A stretch of DNA of 64,000 bases, taken from positions 16,975 to 80,974 of the forward strand of contig DUZW01000010.1 in the NCBI GenBank assembly GCA_013349295.1, in the 5' to 3' direction. Below the pieces are notes generated by a model. That model had not been told where the DNA came from. It did not search any database and saw only the letters and a list, made by a program, of their open reading frames with translations. Shown here one piece after another: positions 14,981-23,600 of this stretch. Source of the DNA: Deltaproteobacteria bacterium (GTDB taxonomy: Bacteria; Desulfobacterota; Desulfobulbia; Desulfobulbales; Desulfurivibrionaceae). Within the stretch, counting starts at the first letter, position 1, and every line of letters begins with the position of its first letter. A program made the position numbers and the translations under genes.

Positions 14981-15772
14981 CTAACTGTTCAGCAGTGCTG
15001 CAGATGCGGTGCTGTTGAACGATTTTCCACTGCAAATCGGACAGCCCTGCATGGCAAAAGGCTTTTCCAACCGGCAGGCGGCAAGCAACGCTTCATCCCG
15101 GAAAATCTCGTAAGTCGGACCATCGGCCCTTACCTCCCCCTCGTGCAGGACGATGGTCCGCTCGCACAGCTCCAAAACCATATCCAGATCATGACTGGTA
15201 AAGATCCTGGTATGATGAAAGTCTTTCAACAGCCCCATGAGCTGTCGCCGGGCAAAAGGATCAAGCCCGCTGGTCGGCTCATCCATGACCAGGATGTCCG
15301 GCGACATGGCCAAGACCGTGGCAATGGCCACCCGTTTCTTTTCTCCGCCGGAGAGGTGGTAGGGCGGCTTGTCGCGCAGATGTTCGGCCCCTACCCTGGC
15401 CAAGGCGCCCCGCACCCGCTCTTCCACCTCAGCCCCGGACAAACCAAGATTCAGCGGGCCAAAGGCCACATCGTCAAAAACAGTGGGCATGAACAGCTGG
15501 TCGTCCGGATCCTGAAAAACCATCCCCACCGTACGCCGGATCTCGGGCAGGGTGGCGGTGGTCAGGGGAAAATCGCCGATGCGGATCGCGCCCTGGCTGG
15601 TTGCAAGATAGCCGTTCAAATGAAGTAGCAGGGTGGATTTCCCCGCGCCGTTGGCGCCGATGATCGCCACCGATTCTCCATGGGTAATCCGGAAGGAGAC
15701 ACCCCGCAACGCCTCGGTTCCATCGGAATAGACATGACGCAGATCCTTGACCTCGACAATATGATGGCTCAT
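14981..15772 (-). CDS. Nickel/cobalt ECF transporter ATPase (NikO/CbiO)
   Basis: This is the energy-coupling ATPase of the ECF importer. The 263 residues contain Walker A GANGAGKST, Q-loop FQDPDDQLF, signature LSGGEKKR, Walker B ILVMDEPTSGLD and the switch histidine in FTSHDLD. ATG 15772 overlaps the stop of the Q-component gene (TGATG). The C-terminus is odd: after CSGKS the final 12 codons (FNSTASAALLNS) and the TAG stop are encoded by a short palindromic repeat element, so the native end was replaced or extended. Nickel is preferred over cobalt because nikR is divergent from the operon. The catalytic core is intact. Confidence 0.93.
   Translation of the reverse strand: MSHHIVEVKDLRHVYSDGTEALRGVSFRITHGESVAIIGANGAGKSTLLLHLNGYLATSQGAIRIGDFPLTTATLPEIRRTVGMVFQDPDDQLFMPTVFDDVAFGPLNLGLSGAEVEERVRGALARVGAEHLRDKPPYHLSGGEKKRVAIATVLAMSPDILVMDEPTSGLDPFARRQLMGLLKDFHHTRIFTSHDLDMVLELCERTIVLHEGEVRADGPTYEIFRDEALLAACRLEKPFAMQGCPICSGKSFNSTASAALLNS
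14982..15020. repeat. Short, internally deleted copy of the palindrome-ended element
   Basis: TAACTGTTCAGCAGTGCTG joins CAGATG and then GCGGTGCTGTTGAAC, so the two arms of the 106-bp element meet at a single CAGATG. Full copies carry CAGATG next to both arms, so recombination between those direct repeats explains the loss of the middle. The element is translated as the end of the transporter ATPase gene. Confidence 0.78.
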
Positions 15773-16581
15773 CAAAACTCCCCGGTGACGATCGTCCCCA
15801 GCAACTGGGAAACATTGAACAAACGGAACACCAAAAACAACCCGGACCATCCCGCAACGAAAAGAACCTCTTTGCCCCCGAACCGGGTTGTCCGGCGCGG
15901 GTGGAACTCCCCGGTAAAGCCCCTGGCCAGCATGGCAAGATGGATCCGCTCCGCCCGCAACCAGGTGCGGAGCAGAAGGTGACTGAGCAACGAGCCGTAG
16001 GAGCGCCACCCCAGCCCTTTCTTGCCAAAAGCGCGGAGGTCCCGAGCTCGGGCCGTGCGGCTGCCTTCTTCGATAAGCACGAAAAGATAACGGTAGAGAA
16101 AAAGAAGCTGTACGGTAAAAATCCGTGGCATGCCCAACTGGTCAAGGGCCTGACAGATCGCGGGAAATCCGGTTATGCCGACCAGGATAAGGGCGGCGCC
16201 GACCGTAAGGGTCGCCCGGACCAGAATGGAGGCGCAAGAAAGCCAACCACCGCTGATCCCGATAGGGCCGAGACGAACCAAAACCGTCTGATCAAAAAGG
16301 GGATTGAACATGCCCACCATCAGGGCAAAGGGCAGGACCAACACAACCTTTTTGGCGATATGGCGAACCGGAAGGTTGCCAAGCGCCATGATCACCGCCG
16401 GGTAGAGAAAAAAAGGAAACAGGGCGGCCAGTTCGTACTTGCCCAAAGAAACCACGGTCAGGATAAAGCCCAGGGTCACCAGCACCTTGGCCCTGGCATC
16501 GAGCCGATGCATGCCCGTCTCTCCGGTGGCCAGCAAGTCAAGCCGCCTGAAGTCATTTACTGCTCCGACAATGGAGGCCAT
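15772..16581 (-). CDS. Nickel/cobalt ECF transporter transmembrane component (NikQ/CbiQ)
   Basis: CbiQ/NikQ proteins couple the ATPase to the substrate-binding M component. The 269-residue product begins at ATG 16581 with AGGAG six bases upstream; the earlier frame start at 16632 is not used because it lacks one. It has about five hydrophobic helices, the early motif RLDARAKVLVTLGFI, and the paired coupling-helix motifs (SRTARARDLRAFG and ERIHLAMLARGFTGE) that contact the ATPase grooves. It lies 83 bases after the MN fusion gene and overlaps the ATPase gene. Family length is about 225-280, so it is full length. Confidence 0.92.
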   Translation of the reverse strand: MASIVGAVNDFRRLDLLATGETGMHRLDARAKVLVTLGFILTVVSLGKYELAALFPFFLYPAVIMALGNLPVRHIAKKVVLVLPFALMVGMFNPLFDQTVLVRLGPIGISGGWLSCASILVRATLTVGAALILVGITGFPAICQALDQLGMPRIFTVQLLFLYRYLFVLIEEGSRTARARDLRAFGKKGLGWRSYGSLLSHLLLRTWLRAERIHLAMLARGFTGEFHPRRTTRFGGKEVLFVAGWSGLFLVFRLFNVSQLLGTIVTGEF

Positions 16582-16664
16582 TTGCCTCTCCTGAAAATAG
16601 AGAGGGGAAGAGGCCTTCCGCCTCCTCCCCATTGTTCACGCGACGCTCAAATTTCTTTGCTGCT

Positions 16665-17687
16665 TCAGGCCACCCTGCCTTGTTTCCGTAAAAAAATCCC
16701 ACTCAAAAAGGCAATGACCAAGGTCAGCAGGCCACCGACCACCCCGGCCACACTGGTGCCCAGGGAACTTTCCTGCTCTGTCTCGTTTTCCGGTTGTTGC
16801 GCCGTTTTTTTGAACGTATAATCCGGCAGAAAGGCGATTGATTCCTGAAGTGCGGCGAGACCGGCATGCACTCCTTCCTGCGGCTGAGCAAGCTCTTCTC
16901 CGCCTGTAACACCGGCAATGGCCCACTCCAGACCGTCCGGATTTTCTGAGGCATACCAGGAAACAACACCACCGGTCAACAGGGCCATGACTAAAAAGGC
17001 GGCCAAAACGTTGCGCAGCGGGGTTGCGCCAAGGGACCTGGCCTCGTGAACGCTCTTGATGATTTCCGGGCGGGCCTGATAGACAAAGGAGACCACAGCC
17101 CCGGTCACCAGACCCTCGACCACGCCGATGGCCAGATGGATCGGCTGCATAAGAGTGACAAAGGTGGCAAAAGGCAGAGAAGAAATCCCTGAAGCCACCG
17201 TCTCCAAAACCACGGAGAAGGCGCCCAATTGGAGGCCGATGATGGCGGCCGCCATGGCGGCCACGGTTATACGAGTCTTGTTCGGCACATTGCCGACCAA
17301 CGGCTTGTAGATGAAGGGATAGGCGATAAACGCCGGGAAAAACCCGAGGTTGAAAATATTGCAGCCCAGGGCCAGCAGCCCTCCATCGGCAAAAAACAAC
17401 GCCTGCACCACAAGCACCGAGGCAATGGTGATAAAGGCGGCAGCAGGCCCGAGCAAAACCGCCAGAAGAAGAGCGCCTCCCAGATGGCCGCTGGAGCCGG
17501 TGGCCGGGATGGCGAAGTTGATCATCTGCGCGGCAAAGATAAAGGCGCCCAGTACACCCATGAGCGGCGCCTTACCCGTATCCATTTCTTTGCGCAACTT
17601 TCTGGAACAGTATATGATGGCTCCGGCGGAAGCGGCCAACATGGTCCCGCCGACTGCTGGCGATAACAATGCATCTGCCATGTGCAT
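16665..17687 (-). CDS. Nickel/cobalt ECF transporter substrate component, MN fusion (NikMN/CbiMN)
   Basis: The M component binds the metal and the N part assists gating. The 340-residue product starts MHMADALLSP; in this family the N-terminal Met-His pair coordinates the metal, so ATG 17687 (AAGGAG upstream) must be the true start. Residues 1-210 are the M domain with seven hydrophobic helices and the conserved ATGSSGHLGGALL histidine region. From about residue 220, a helix, SENPDGLEWAI (the PDGLEW hallmark of CbiN/NikN), and a final helix (about 310-330) form the N domain, fused in one chain. It sits 42 bases after the outer-membrane gene, in one operon. Confidence 0.94.
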   Translation of the reverse strand: MHMADALLSPAVGGTMLAASAGAIIYCSRKLRKEMDTGKAPLMGVLGAFIFAAQMINFAIPATGSSGHLGGALLLAVLLGPAAAFITIASVLVVQALFFADGGLLALGCNIFNLGFFPAFIAYPFIYKPLVGNVPNKTRITVAAMAAAIIGLQLGAFSVVLETVASGISSLPFATFVTLMQPIHLAIGVVEGLVTGAVVSFVYQARPEIIKSVHEARSLGATPLRNVLAAFLVMALLTGGVVSWYASENPDGLEWAIAGVTGGEELAQPQEGVHAGLAALQESIAFLPDYTFKKTAQQPENETEQESSLGTSVAGVVGGLLTLVIAFLSGIFLRKQGRVA

Positions 17688-17729
17688 GGTGTTTTCTCCT
17701 TGTGCTTAAAAAAGTTATGCGATTATCCG

Positions 17730-18515
17730 CTAAAATTTCCAGGTCACGCCGGCAAGCACGGTGTAGTCCGTCTCGGGATCATTGAGCCCGTATTTGATCC
17801 CGCAATCGAGATCAAGCTTCTCAGAGAGGGCGTAGATCAAGCCTGCCAAAACGAAGGCGGGATCGGTGCCGGCGAGTTTATCCGGGTTGCTTTCAATGCC
17901 GAGATTGGCAACCGCGGCAAGATTTTCGGTCACGGCAAGCGTGGAGGCGATGGACGCATGCCAGATGTTCTTTTCTTCATCCAGGGTGTTTTCGTTCCTG
18001 TTATAGCCAAGGTTGAGATGGAAGGCCCACGGGTCCATCTCCTTTGAGGTAATAAAAAAGAGGCTGTAGGTGACCTTGCCCGCGCCCAACCCTTCTTGAT
18101 CGTCGCCGGTGGGCAGGGTAAGTCCTGGTTTGATGGCAAGGCTTAAAGCGTTATCCTCATAAAACCTCCACTTCACTGCGAGGGAGGTGTCGGAAAACCC
18201 GTTTTCGGTCATGGAGGCTGTGGCATCGCTGCTTCTGGCATGGAGATAGGGGAGGTCTGCAACAAGATCCACCGCTTCGCTGAGCCCATAGGTAAAACAG
18301 GCGTCTCCCTGCCTTGTTTTGGTGGTAACGCCATCTTCCTTGTCATGCCCATATTCGCCGGTCAGTTCGAGCTGGGCCTTGCCGCTGCCCATGGTGCCGG
18401 TATCGTCCGTGATCAACGGGTGGGCGGCAAAAGCGGCGCTCACAGAGGAAAGGAGGCCGAAGATTACACAGGGGACACACAGGTGTTGAATACGCGATCC
18501 GGAGAATAATTTCAT
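17730..18515 (-). CDS. Outer-membrane beta-barrel protein of the nickel uptake operon
   Basis: The 261-residue protein has a signal peptide (about 1-30, ending SAAFAA) and mature N-terminus HPLITDDTGTMGSGKAQLEL, followed by alternating beta strands (LELTGEYGHD, LAVKWRFYED, LDLDCGIKYGL) and a C-terminal aromatic residue (TWKF), typical of outer-membrane barrels. It resembles the phenol-degradation MetA-pathway/transporter-like family of small barrels. As first gene of the nickel importer operon and divergent from nikR, it may act as the outer-membrane metal channel; that role is inferred from position. The C-terminal Phe agrees with BAM-dependent insertion. Confidence 0.8.
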   Translation of the reverse strand: MKLFSGSRIQHLCVPCVIFGLLSSVSAAFAAHPLITDDTGTMGSGKAQLELTGEYGHDKEDGVTTKTRQGDACFTYGLSEAVDLVADLPYLHARSSDATASMTENGFSDTSLAVKWRFYEDNALSLAIKPGLTLPTGDDQEGLGAGKVTYSLFFITSKEMDPWAFHLNLGYNRNENTLDEEKNIWHASIASTLAVTENLAAVANLGIESNPDKLAGTDPAFVLAGLIYALSEKLDLDCGIKYGLNDPETDYTVLAGVTWKF

Positions 18516-18550
18516 TTCATGCGTTCCTTCGATGTTCTATTAGTAGTAAC

Positions 18551-18648
18551 GTATTACCTGTCCCGTACCGGATATCTTTAAAAAGTAACACCCATCACGG
18601 CAAAAAGTGCGCCCCTAATGAGTAGCACAACTTTTAATCTGGTAACAC
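18551..18648. promoter_or_regulatory. Candidate NikR half-sites between the transporter operon and nikR
   Basis: GTAACAC occurs at 18585-18591 and 18642-18648, with related GTATTAC at 18551 and GTAGCAC at 18622 (13 bases before the second GTAACAC). Deltaproteobacterial NikR operators are described as GTGTTAC and GTAACAC half-sites 13-14 bases apart. The half-sites here match, but a clean inverted pair at that spacing is not present, so this is a candidate region and not a defined operator. Confidence 0.4.
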
Positions 18649-18703
18649 GGGATAAATACAATATTCAGATATAGGTGTCAATATTTTTACAAGGAGAAAT
18701 CAC

Positions 18704-19126
18704 ATGGGGAAAACCATCCGTTTCGGAATATCTCTTGATGAAAAACTATTGGAGAGCTATGACCAGCTCATTGAGGCCAAGGGCTACATGAACCGCTCCG
18801 AGGCGATCCGCGACCTGATCCGCTCAGCCTTGGTTGAGGAGAAATGGGATGCAGCCGGGGATGCGGAAATGGTCGGCACCGTCACCCTGGTATACAACCA
18901 CCATGTCCGGGATCTTTCCGACAAGCTGACCGAACACCAGCACGCCCACCACGACAGGGTTATCTCGGCGCTCCATGTGCATCTCGATGCTCATAACTGC
19001 CTTGAGGTCCTGGTGGTACGGGGCCCGGTCGGTGAAGTAAAGCGAATCGCCAACGAACTCATCGGGGTGAAAGGGGTCAAGCACGGCCAGCTGGTCATGA
19101 CCACCTCAGGGGAGGAACTCCACTGA
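18704..19126 (+). CDS. nikR: Nickel-responsive transcriptional regulator
   Basis: NikR represses nickel uptake genes when nickel is bound. The 140-residue product has an N-terminal ribbon-helix-helix ([35 protein letters not shown]) and a C-terminal ACT-like metal domain. The ligands of E. coli NikR (His76, His87, His89, Cys95) are matched by His80, His91, His93 and Cys99 in [16 protein letters not shown] lies before ATG 18704. The gene is divergent from the barrel-NikMN-NikQ-NikO operon, which it very probably controls. The match is strong across the whole length. Confidence 0.97.
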   Translation: MGKTIRFGISLDEKLLESYDQLIEAKGYMNRSEAIRDLIRSALVEEKWDAAGDAEMVGTVTLVYNHHVRDLSDKLTEHQHAHHDRVISALHVHLDAHNCLEVLVVRGPVGEVKRIANELIGVKGVKHGQLVMTTSGEELH

Positions 19127-19248
19127 AATGCAGAGGTATCAGGGCACACCGGGCGGAAAGCTCCGGGGGCGGCTTGACAGACATTTCTCTTTCATTATAT
19201 CCTGAGATAAAGAAGCCGTCGCAAAAATTACCCGGACAGGAAGCCTTC

Positions 19249-20364
19249 ATGCCCCAAACCGTACTCTTTGTTGATGACAATCCGGTGATCCTCAAAACCA
19301 TCGAGCTGGCCTTTGCCGGGGAGGAATACTCCGTCCTTCTGGCCGGCAGCGGCGAAGAAGCCCTGCGGTTGGTGAAAAAGGATAGCCCCCAGGTCATTGT
19401 CAGCGACCTGCGCATGACCGGCATGAATGGCCTTGAGTTTCTCCACCGGGCCCGCCAGAAAAACCATCTTTTTGTCGGGATGATCTTCACCGCTTATCTG
19501 GACATCGACAGCATCATGAAAGCGGTGAGCGAAGAGGCGGTCTGGCGCTACATCACCAAGCCCTGGCAGGACAGCCGGGAACTGGTCATGGCCGTGCGCA
19601 ACGCCTTTCAGTACCACGAGGCCATGGCCGCACGCCATCAGGCCCAGGAACAGCTCCAACGGGCGGAACGCCTCACGGCCCTTGGCCAGCTTGTCGCCGG
19701 GATCGCCCACCAGTTCAACAATATCGATGCTGGCATCCTGGGCTATGTGCAGATGGCTTTGCTCCACAAGGAGCTGCCCACCGAGGTCCGCGAACAGCTG
19801 GAACAGGTCAAGGTGTTCACCAAGCGCGGCACGGAGATCGTCAGGGAGCTCACCACCTTCAGTGATCAAAGCGCAAAATGGGGTTTTAGCAACGGCAGCC
19901 TGACGGATACGGTGATCGAGGCCCTTTCCTTCTGCCGCAAGGAGATGGATATTGCGGGAATCAAGATCGAAACCGAGTTTGCGGAGAACTGCAACGCGTC
20001 GATCAATTTCGGCCTGATCAAACAGCTGGCAATGAACCTGATCCGCAACGCAGCCCATGCCACCCTGGGGAAAGAACCTCGCACAGTCCGCATCGAAACC
20101 GGGAGGCAGGATGAAAATGTTTTTGTCCGGGTCACGGATAACGGCTGCGGTATCCCACCGAAATATCTCACCAAAATCTTTGACCCGTTTTTCACCACCA
20201 AGGGCGCCCAGGCCGAGCAGGGTTCCGCGCAGTCCGCCGTTTCCGGAGTTGGCCTGGGGTTGAGTCTGAGTCAGACCGTGGCCCAGGCCCATCGCGGCGA
20301 GATAACCGTGCAGTCAGCCCCGGAAAAAGGCTCGTGCTTCACCTTCAGCCTGCCCATGGCCTAG
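19249..20364 (+). CDS. Receiver-histidine kinase hybrid (cytoplasmic)
   Basis: The 371-residue protein joins an N-terminal receiver (VLFVDDNPVIL, phosphoacceptor in VIVSDLRMTGMNG, KPWQ) to a short coiled linker, a HisKA domain with AGIAHQFNNIDAGI, and a HATPase domain (NLIRNAAHAT, TDNGCGIP, GVGLGLSL). The H-box reads HQFNN instead of the common HEFNN or HEINN. The kinase lacks membrane segments, so it is probably fed by another kinase through its receiver. ATG 19249 has AGGAAG five bases upstream; an in-frame TTG at 19174 is less likely. No partner gene is adjacent; a strong hairpin follows. Confidence 0.9.
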   Translation: MPQTVLFVDDNPVILKTIELAFAGEEYSVLLAGSGEEALRLVKKDSPQVIVSDLRMTGMNGLEFLHRARQKNHLFVGMIFTAYLDIDSIMKAVSEEAVWRYITKPWQDSRELVMAVRNAFQYHEAMAARHQAQEQLQRAERLTALGQLVAGIAHQFNNIDAGILGYVQMALLHKELPTEVREQLEQVKVFTKRGTEIVRELTTFSDQSAKWGFSNGSLTDTVIEALSFCRKEMDIAGIKIETEFAENCNASINFGLIKQLAMNLIRNAAHATLGKEPRTVRIETGRQDENVFVRVTDNGCGIPPKYLTKIFDPFFTTKGAQAEQGSAQSAVSGVGLGLSLSQTVAQAHRGEITVQSAPEKGSCFTFSLPMA

Positions 20365-20602
20365 CGTAAGCAATCACAGGCTTAACCCACTTCCTACCCA
20401 AAAAAAGATCGACCTTTCCCGATGCAGTTCCAGGAAATCGCTCCCTGCCGCAATTCGGCAGAAAGCGGCATTGACGATTTTCATGTCGAAACCCTCACTG
20501 AAGGGAATATTGCCTTTCAGGATACGTTTCGGGGAGGAAAATCAGCTGGTCAGCAAAATCTGCGGCTGGGGCTGTAAAAAAAAGGACATTGCCCCTCCGT
20601 GT

Positions 20603-20639
20603 CGGCAGTGATGATTTCCTTAAGGAATCATCACTGCCG
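20603..20639. terminator. Strong hairpin between convergent genes, possible bidirectional terminator
   Basis: CGGCAGTGATGATT and its complement (one bulged T) form a stem of about 15 bp around TTAA. It lies in the 327-base gap 20365-20691 between the convergent kinase and adhesin genes; the rest of that gap shows no gene. A run of eight T occurs on the minus strand about 20 bases beyond the stem, so termination is plausible but not canonical. Confidence 0.6.
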
Positions 20640-20691
20640 GTGAAGGAACAATGCCCCGCAAGACTTGACTGAACACGATTGAGCGGTTTGT

Positions 20692-23600
20692 TCAACCGAG
20701 GAGGTTGACATTGACTGCGCCGGTAGTGCTGTCAGAACCGACATTCAGGGCAAATCGTGACTCGAATACATCGATGTCGAGGGTATCGAGTTCGCCTTGG
20801 ACGCTCAACAACGGTCCCATGCTGATATCGATGGCGGAAAAACCGATATTGAGCCAGTCCGCGTCTTGAATTCCGAGGAGGCTCGCCAGTGGCAATTTGG
20901 CTCCCGCAGCGAATTCACCCTTCAAAAAGTCCAGCTGATAACCCAGGCTCAACCCGAATTCGGTATCGTTGGAGAACATCGCGGTCGGCACGATATCGAG
21001 CGTATAGGCAACCGAGCCATTACCATCCTTATCATGGGAACTGGCGTTTTCAATCTGCAGCGCGCCTGTTCCATTGGCGGTGAATGCATATTTGGCGCCG
21101 TCTTCCAAGGTGACCAGATAGGACATGTCGTCGATGGAGAGCGTGAATTCCTGAGAAAAATTCGCTTGCTGACTGACATCGAGATCTGCGGCCTCAAAGG
21201 AGAAGCCGAGATTAATCCAATCGGTGACGAGCTTTGCTTGATCTTCCGGCACTGCGGCCATTTTAAGCACTTGCTCGACACCGAATTCGATGTTGTACGG
21301 ACTGGGGAGTGCGTCAATAAGCACGTTGGCCGGGGTGGAAGCCCCTCCGGTTACCGCGGCCGCCACGGCTTTGGCGACCTCCTTGACGATGAACACATAG
21401 GCGGCATCGACGTCCATTGTCAGTTTGATCACGGGCTCGCTCTCGCCATAGGAGGCATAAAAACCGAGTGATCCGGTATTGGCGCTGGTCGTATCGGTCA
21501 TTACGCTGTCAGGAACCAGGTTGAGATGGAGCAGGGAGGTGGTGGTTTCATCCGTCATATCGAGCACGAAGATCGGCACGCCCTCGCATTGTCCCCCCAC
21601 CACATCCCAGATGTTCGCCATGAGGCCGGTTGCGATATCCTGTACCGTCTCGGCAAGCGTTTTGCCTCCCAGGCTGTCCAAACCGTATTGCTGCATGAAT
21701 TCCTCGCCGAAATCGAATTTCGCATTGAGGATATTGAAAAAGGCGCTGCTGATTTCAGAAAAATCGACGTTGAGAAAAGCACCTTCCTTGTAGGTAGCGC
21801 CTGGGGTATAGGCAGCTGCCGTGCCCTCGGTCTCAAGGGTGGGGATTGCGAATTCAAGCGTTACTATATTCTTGCTGAGCTCCTCAATGAACGGGACTTC
21901 ATAAGGCTCCAGATCCGTCGAATCGAGATCGACCAGCACCAGCTTGCCGACATCGATGTTGCCGCCACTGATCACGCCCAGGGTATCGGCAAAGCTTTCG
22001 GTGGAGATCGGGAACTGGAGATTGAGACCATCCGAATTCGGCGACAGGTCGTATATCGTCGAGCCATTGACCGCCAGCTTGCCATCGATAAACACATCGA
22101 AATCGGCGCCGACATCATAGAGAAGCGCGGCATAAAACTTGGCATTCGGGCTGATCGTGTCGAAGGCGACGGCAGTTCCCGTGGTCATGTTGGTCATCAT
22201 CGGGGTGATGGCCAGCATGTCCGTGGTCTGGTTGTACTGGGTCGTGGAGGTCAGTTGATAATTGAGGGCGGTATCGACGGAGCCCGCATCCAACTCGAAA
22301 TCCACTTGCAGACCGACCTGGGCAAATATTTCCGAATCTACTTTCAGGGTCGAATCGAAGGCAATCTTGCTGTTGATGTCATTGATAATGGCATCAACCC
22401 CGTCTTTCACTCCATTATAGACGGCGAGCGCTCCATCGTGAACAAGTTGTTTCGCCTCGTTGTATATGGATTCTGCCTTCGCCAGCTCTCCTTTGGCAAA
22501 ATCAAAAGCCTTTTGCGCAAGAGCATCGACAGCCCCTGCCGCAGCGTTGTATTTAGCCAGGGCATCGTTATACAGGTTGGTGGCGGTCGTCTCAAAGTCG
22601 TATTTTGCTTTATTCCAAATCTGGACCGCCCCTGGCACGTAAACCCCGAACACATATCCGCCGTTATAAGCGAATTTGGCAGCTTCCCAAGCCACGGATG
22701 CTGCGCCATGAATACCTGCATTAACAACATTAAAAAGGCCTTTTTCCCACCACGCTAGATTATTATACCAAGTATCGATCCTCTTCCATTCGTTTGACGC
22801 CCAGCTGTACGCACTGGTGGCAAGGGTATTGAAGGCATAGCTGGCCTTATCATATAAATATTTTGCCCCATTGTAGACGCTTTTTGCGTCCTGAAAGAGT
22901 TTGAGGACAGCCGCATCTACGACGCGGGCACCAAAATAAAACGTATCCTCGGCTTCCTTAAAGAGCTCTTTTGCATCATCAAAGGCTTGCTGAACTGCGC
23001 CATCGATGACAAATGCCGTACTCTCGAAAGTCGCCTTTGCCCCATCCAGGACAGTGGTAGCCGCCGCAGTAGCAGCATTCAGGATTTGAGCGGAATCCAG
23101 CTCTACATCGACAACATTGAATTGGCCGCTGCGCCAATAATCCGGGGAGACAGCCTCTTGCCACTCCCCGGCCTGCGCGTCCCAGGTGATTGGCGCACCA
23201 CCGAGGAAGGGAATGTATTCGTGCCAACCGATGTAGCCGGGTGAATTTCCCCACATGCTCTGGTTGGCGGAACCGAAGGAGAGCGAATCAGTCGCAATGG
23301 CGACATCATATAAAAGATCCACCGCCTGCACGGTTGAACCAATCTCCGAGTCATCGGCCGCAAATCCTGTCACGGTTACGGTGAGATCGGTATTGACATC
23401 ACTGCCTGCAGGCAGAAGCAGGATGAATGTTTCCGTGCCGCCGTAGGCGGAACCGCAATAATCGCTCACCCCGGCGGTGACAATATTATGAGCCTGATCA
23501 AAGACGATGGCGCCGGACGGCAGACCGGCAAAGGATAGCGCTACCCTTTCGGTGTTGGCCGGTTGGCTGGTGACAAACAAACGGATTTCGTTGACGTGCG

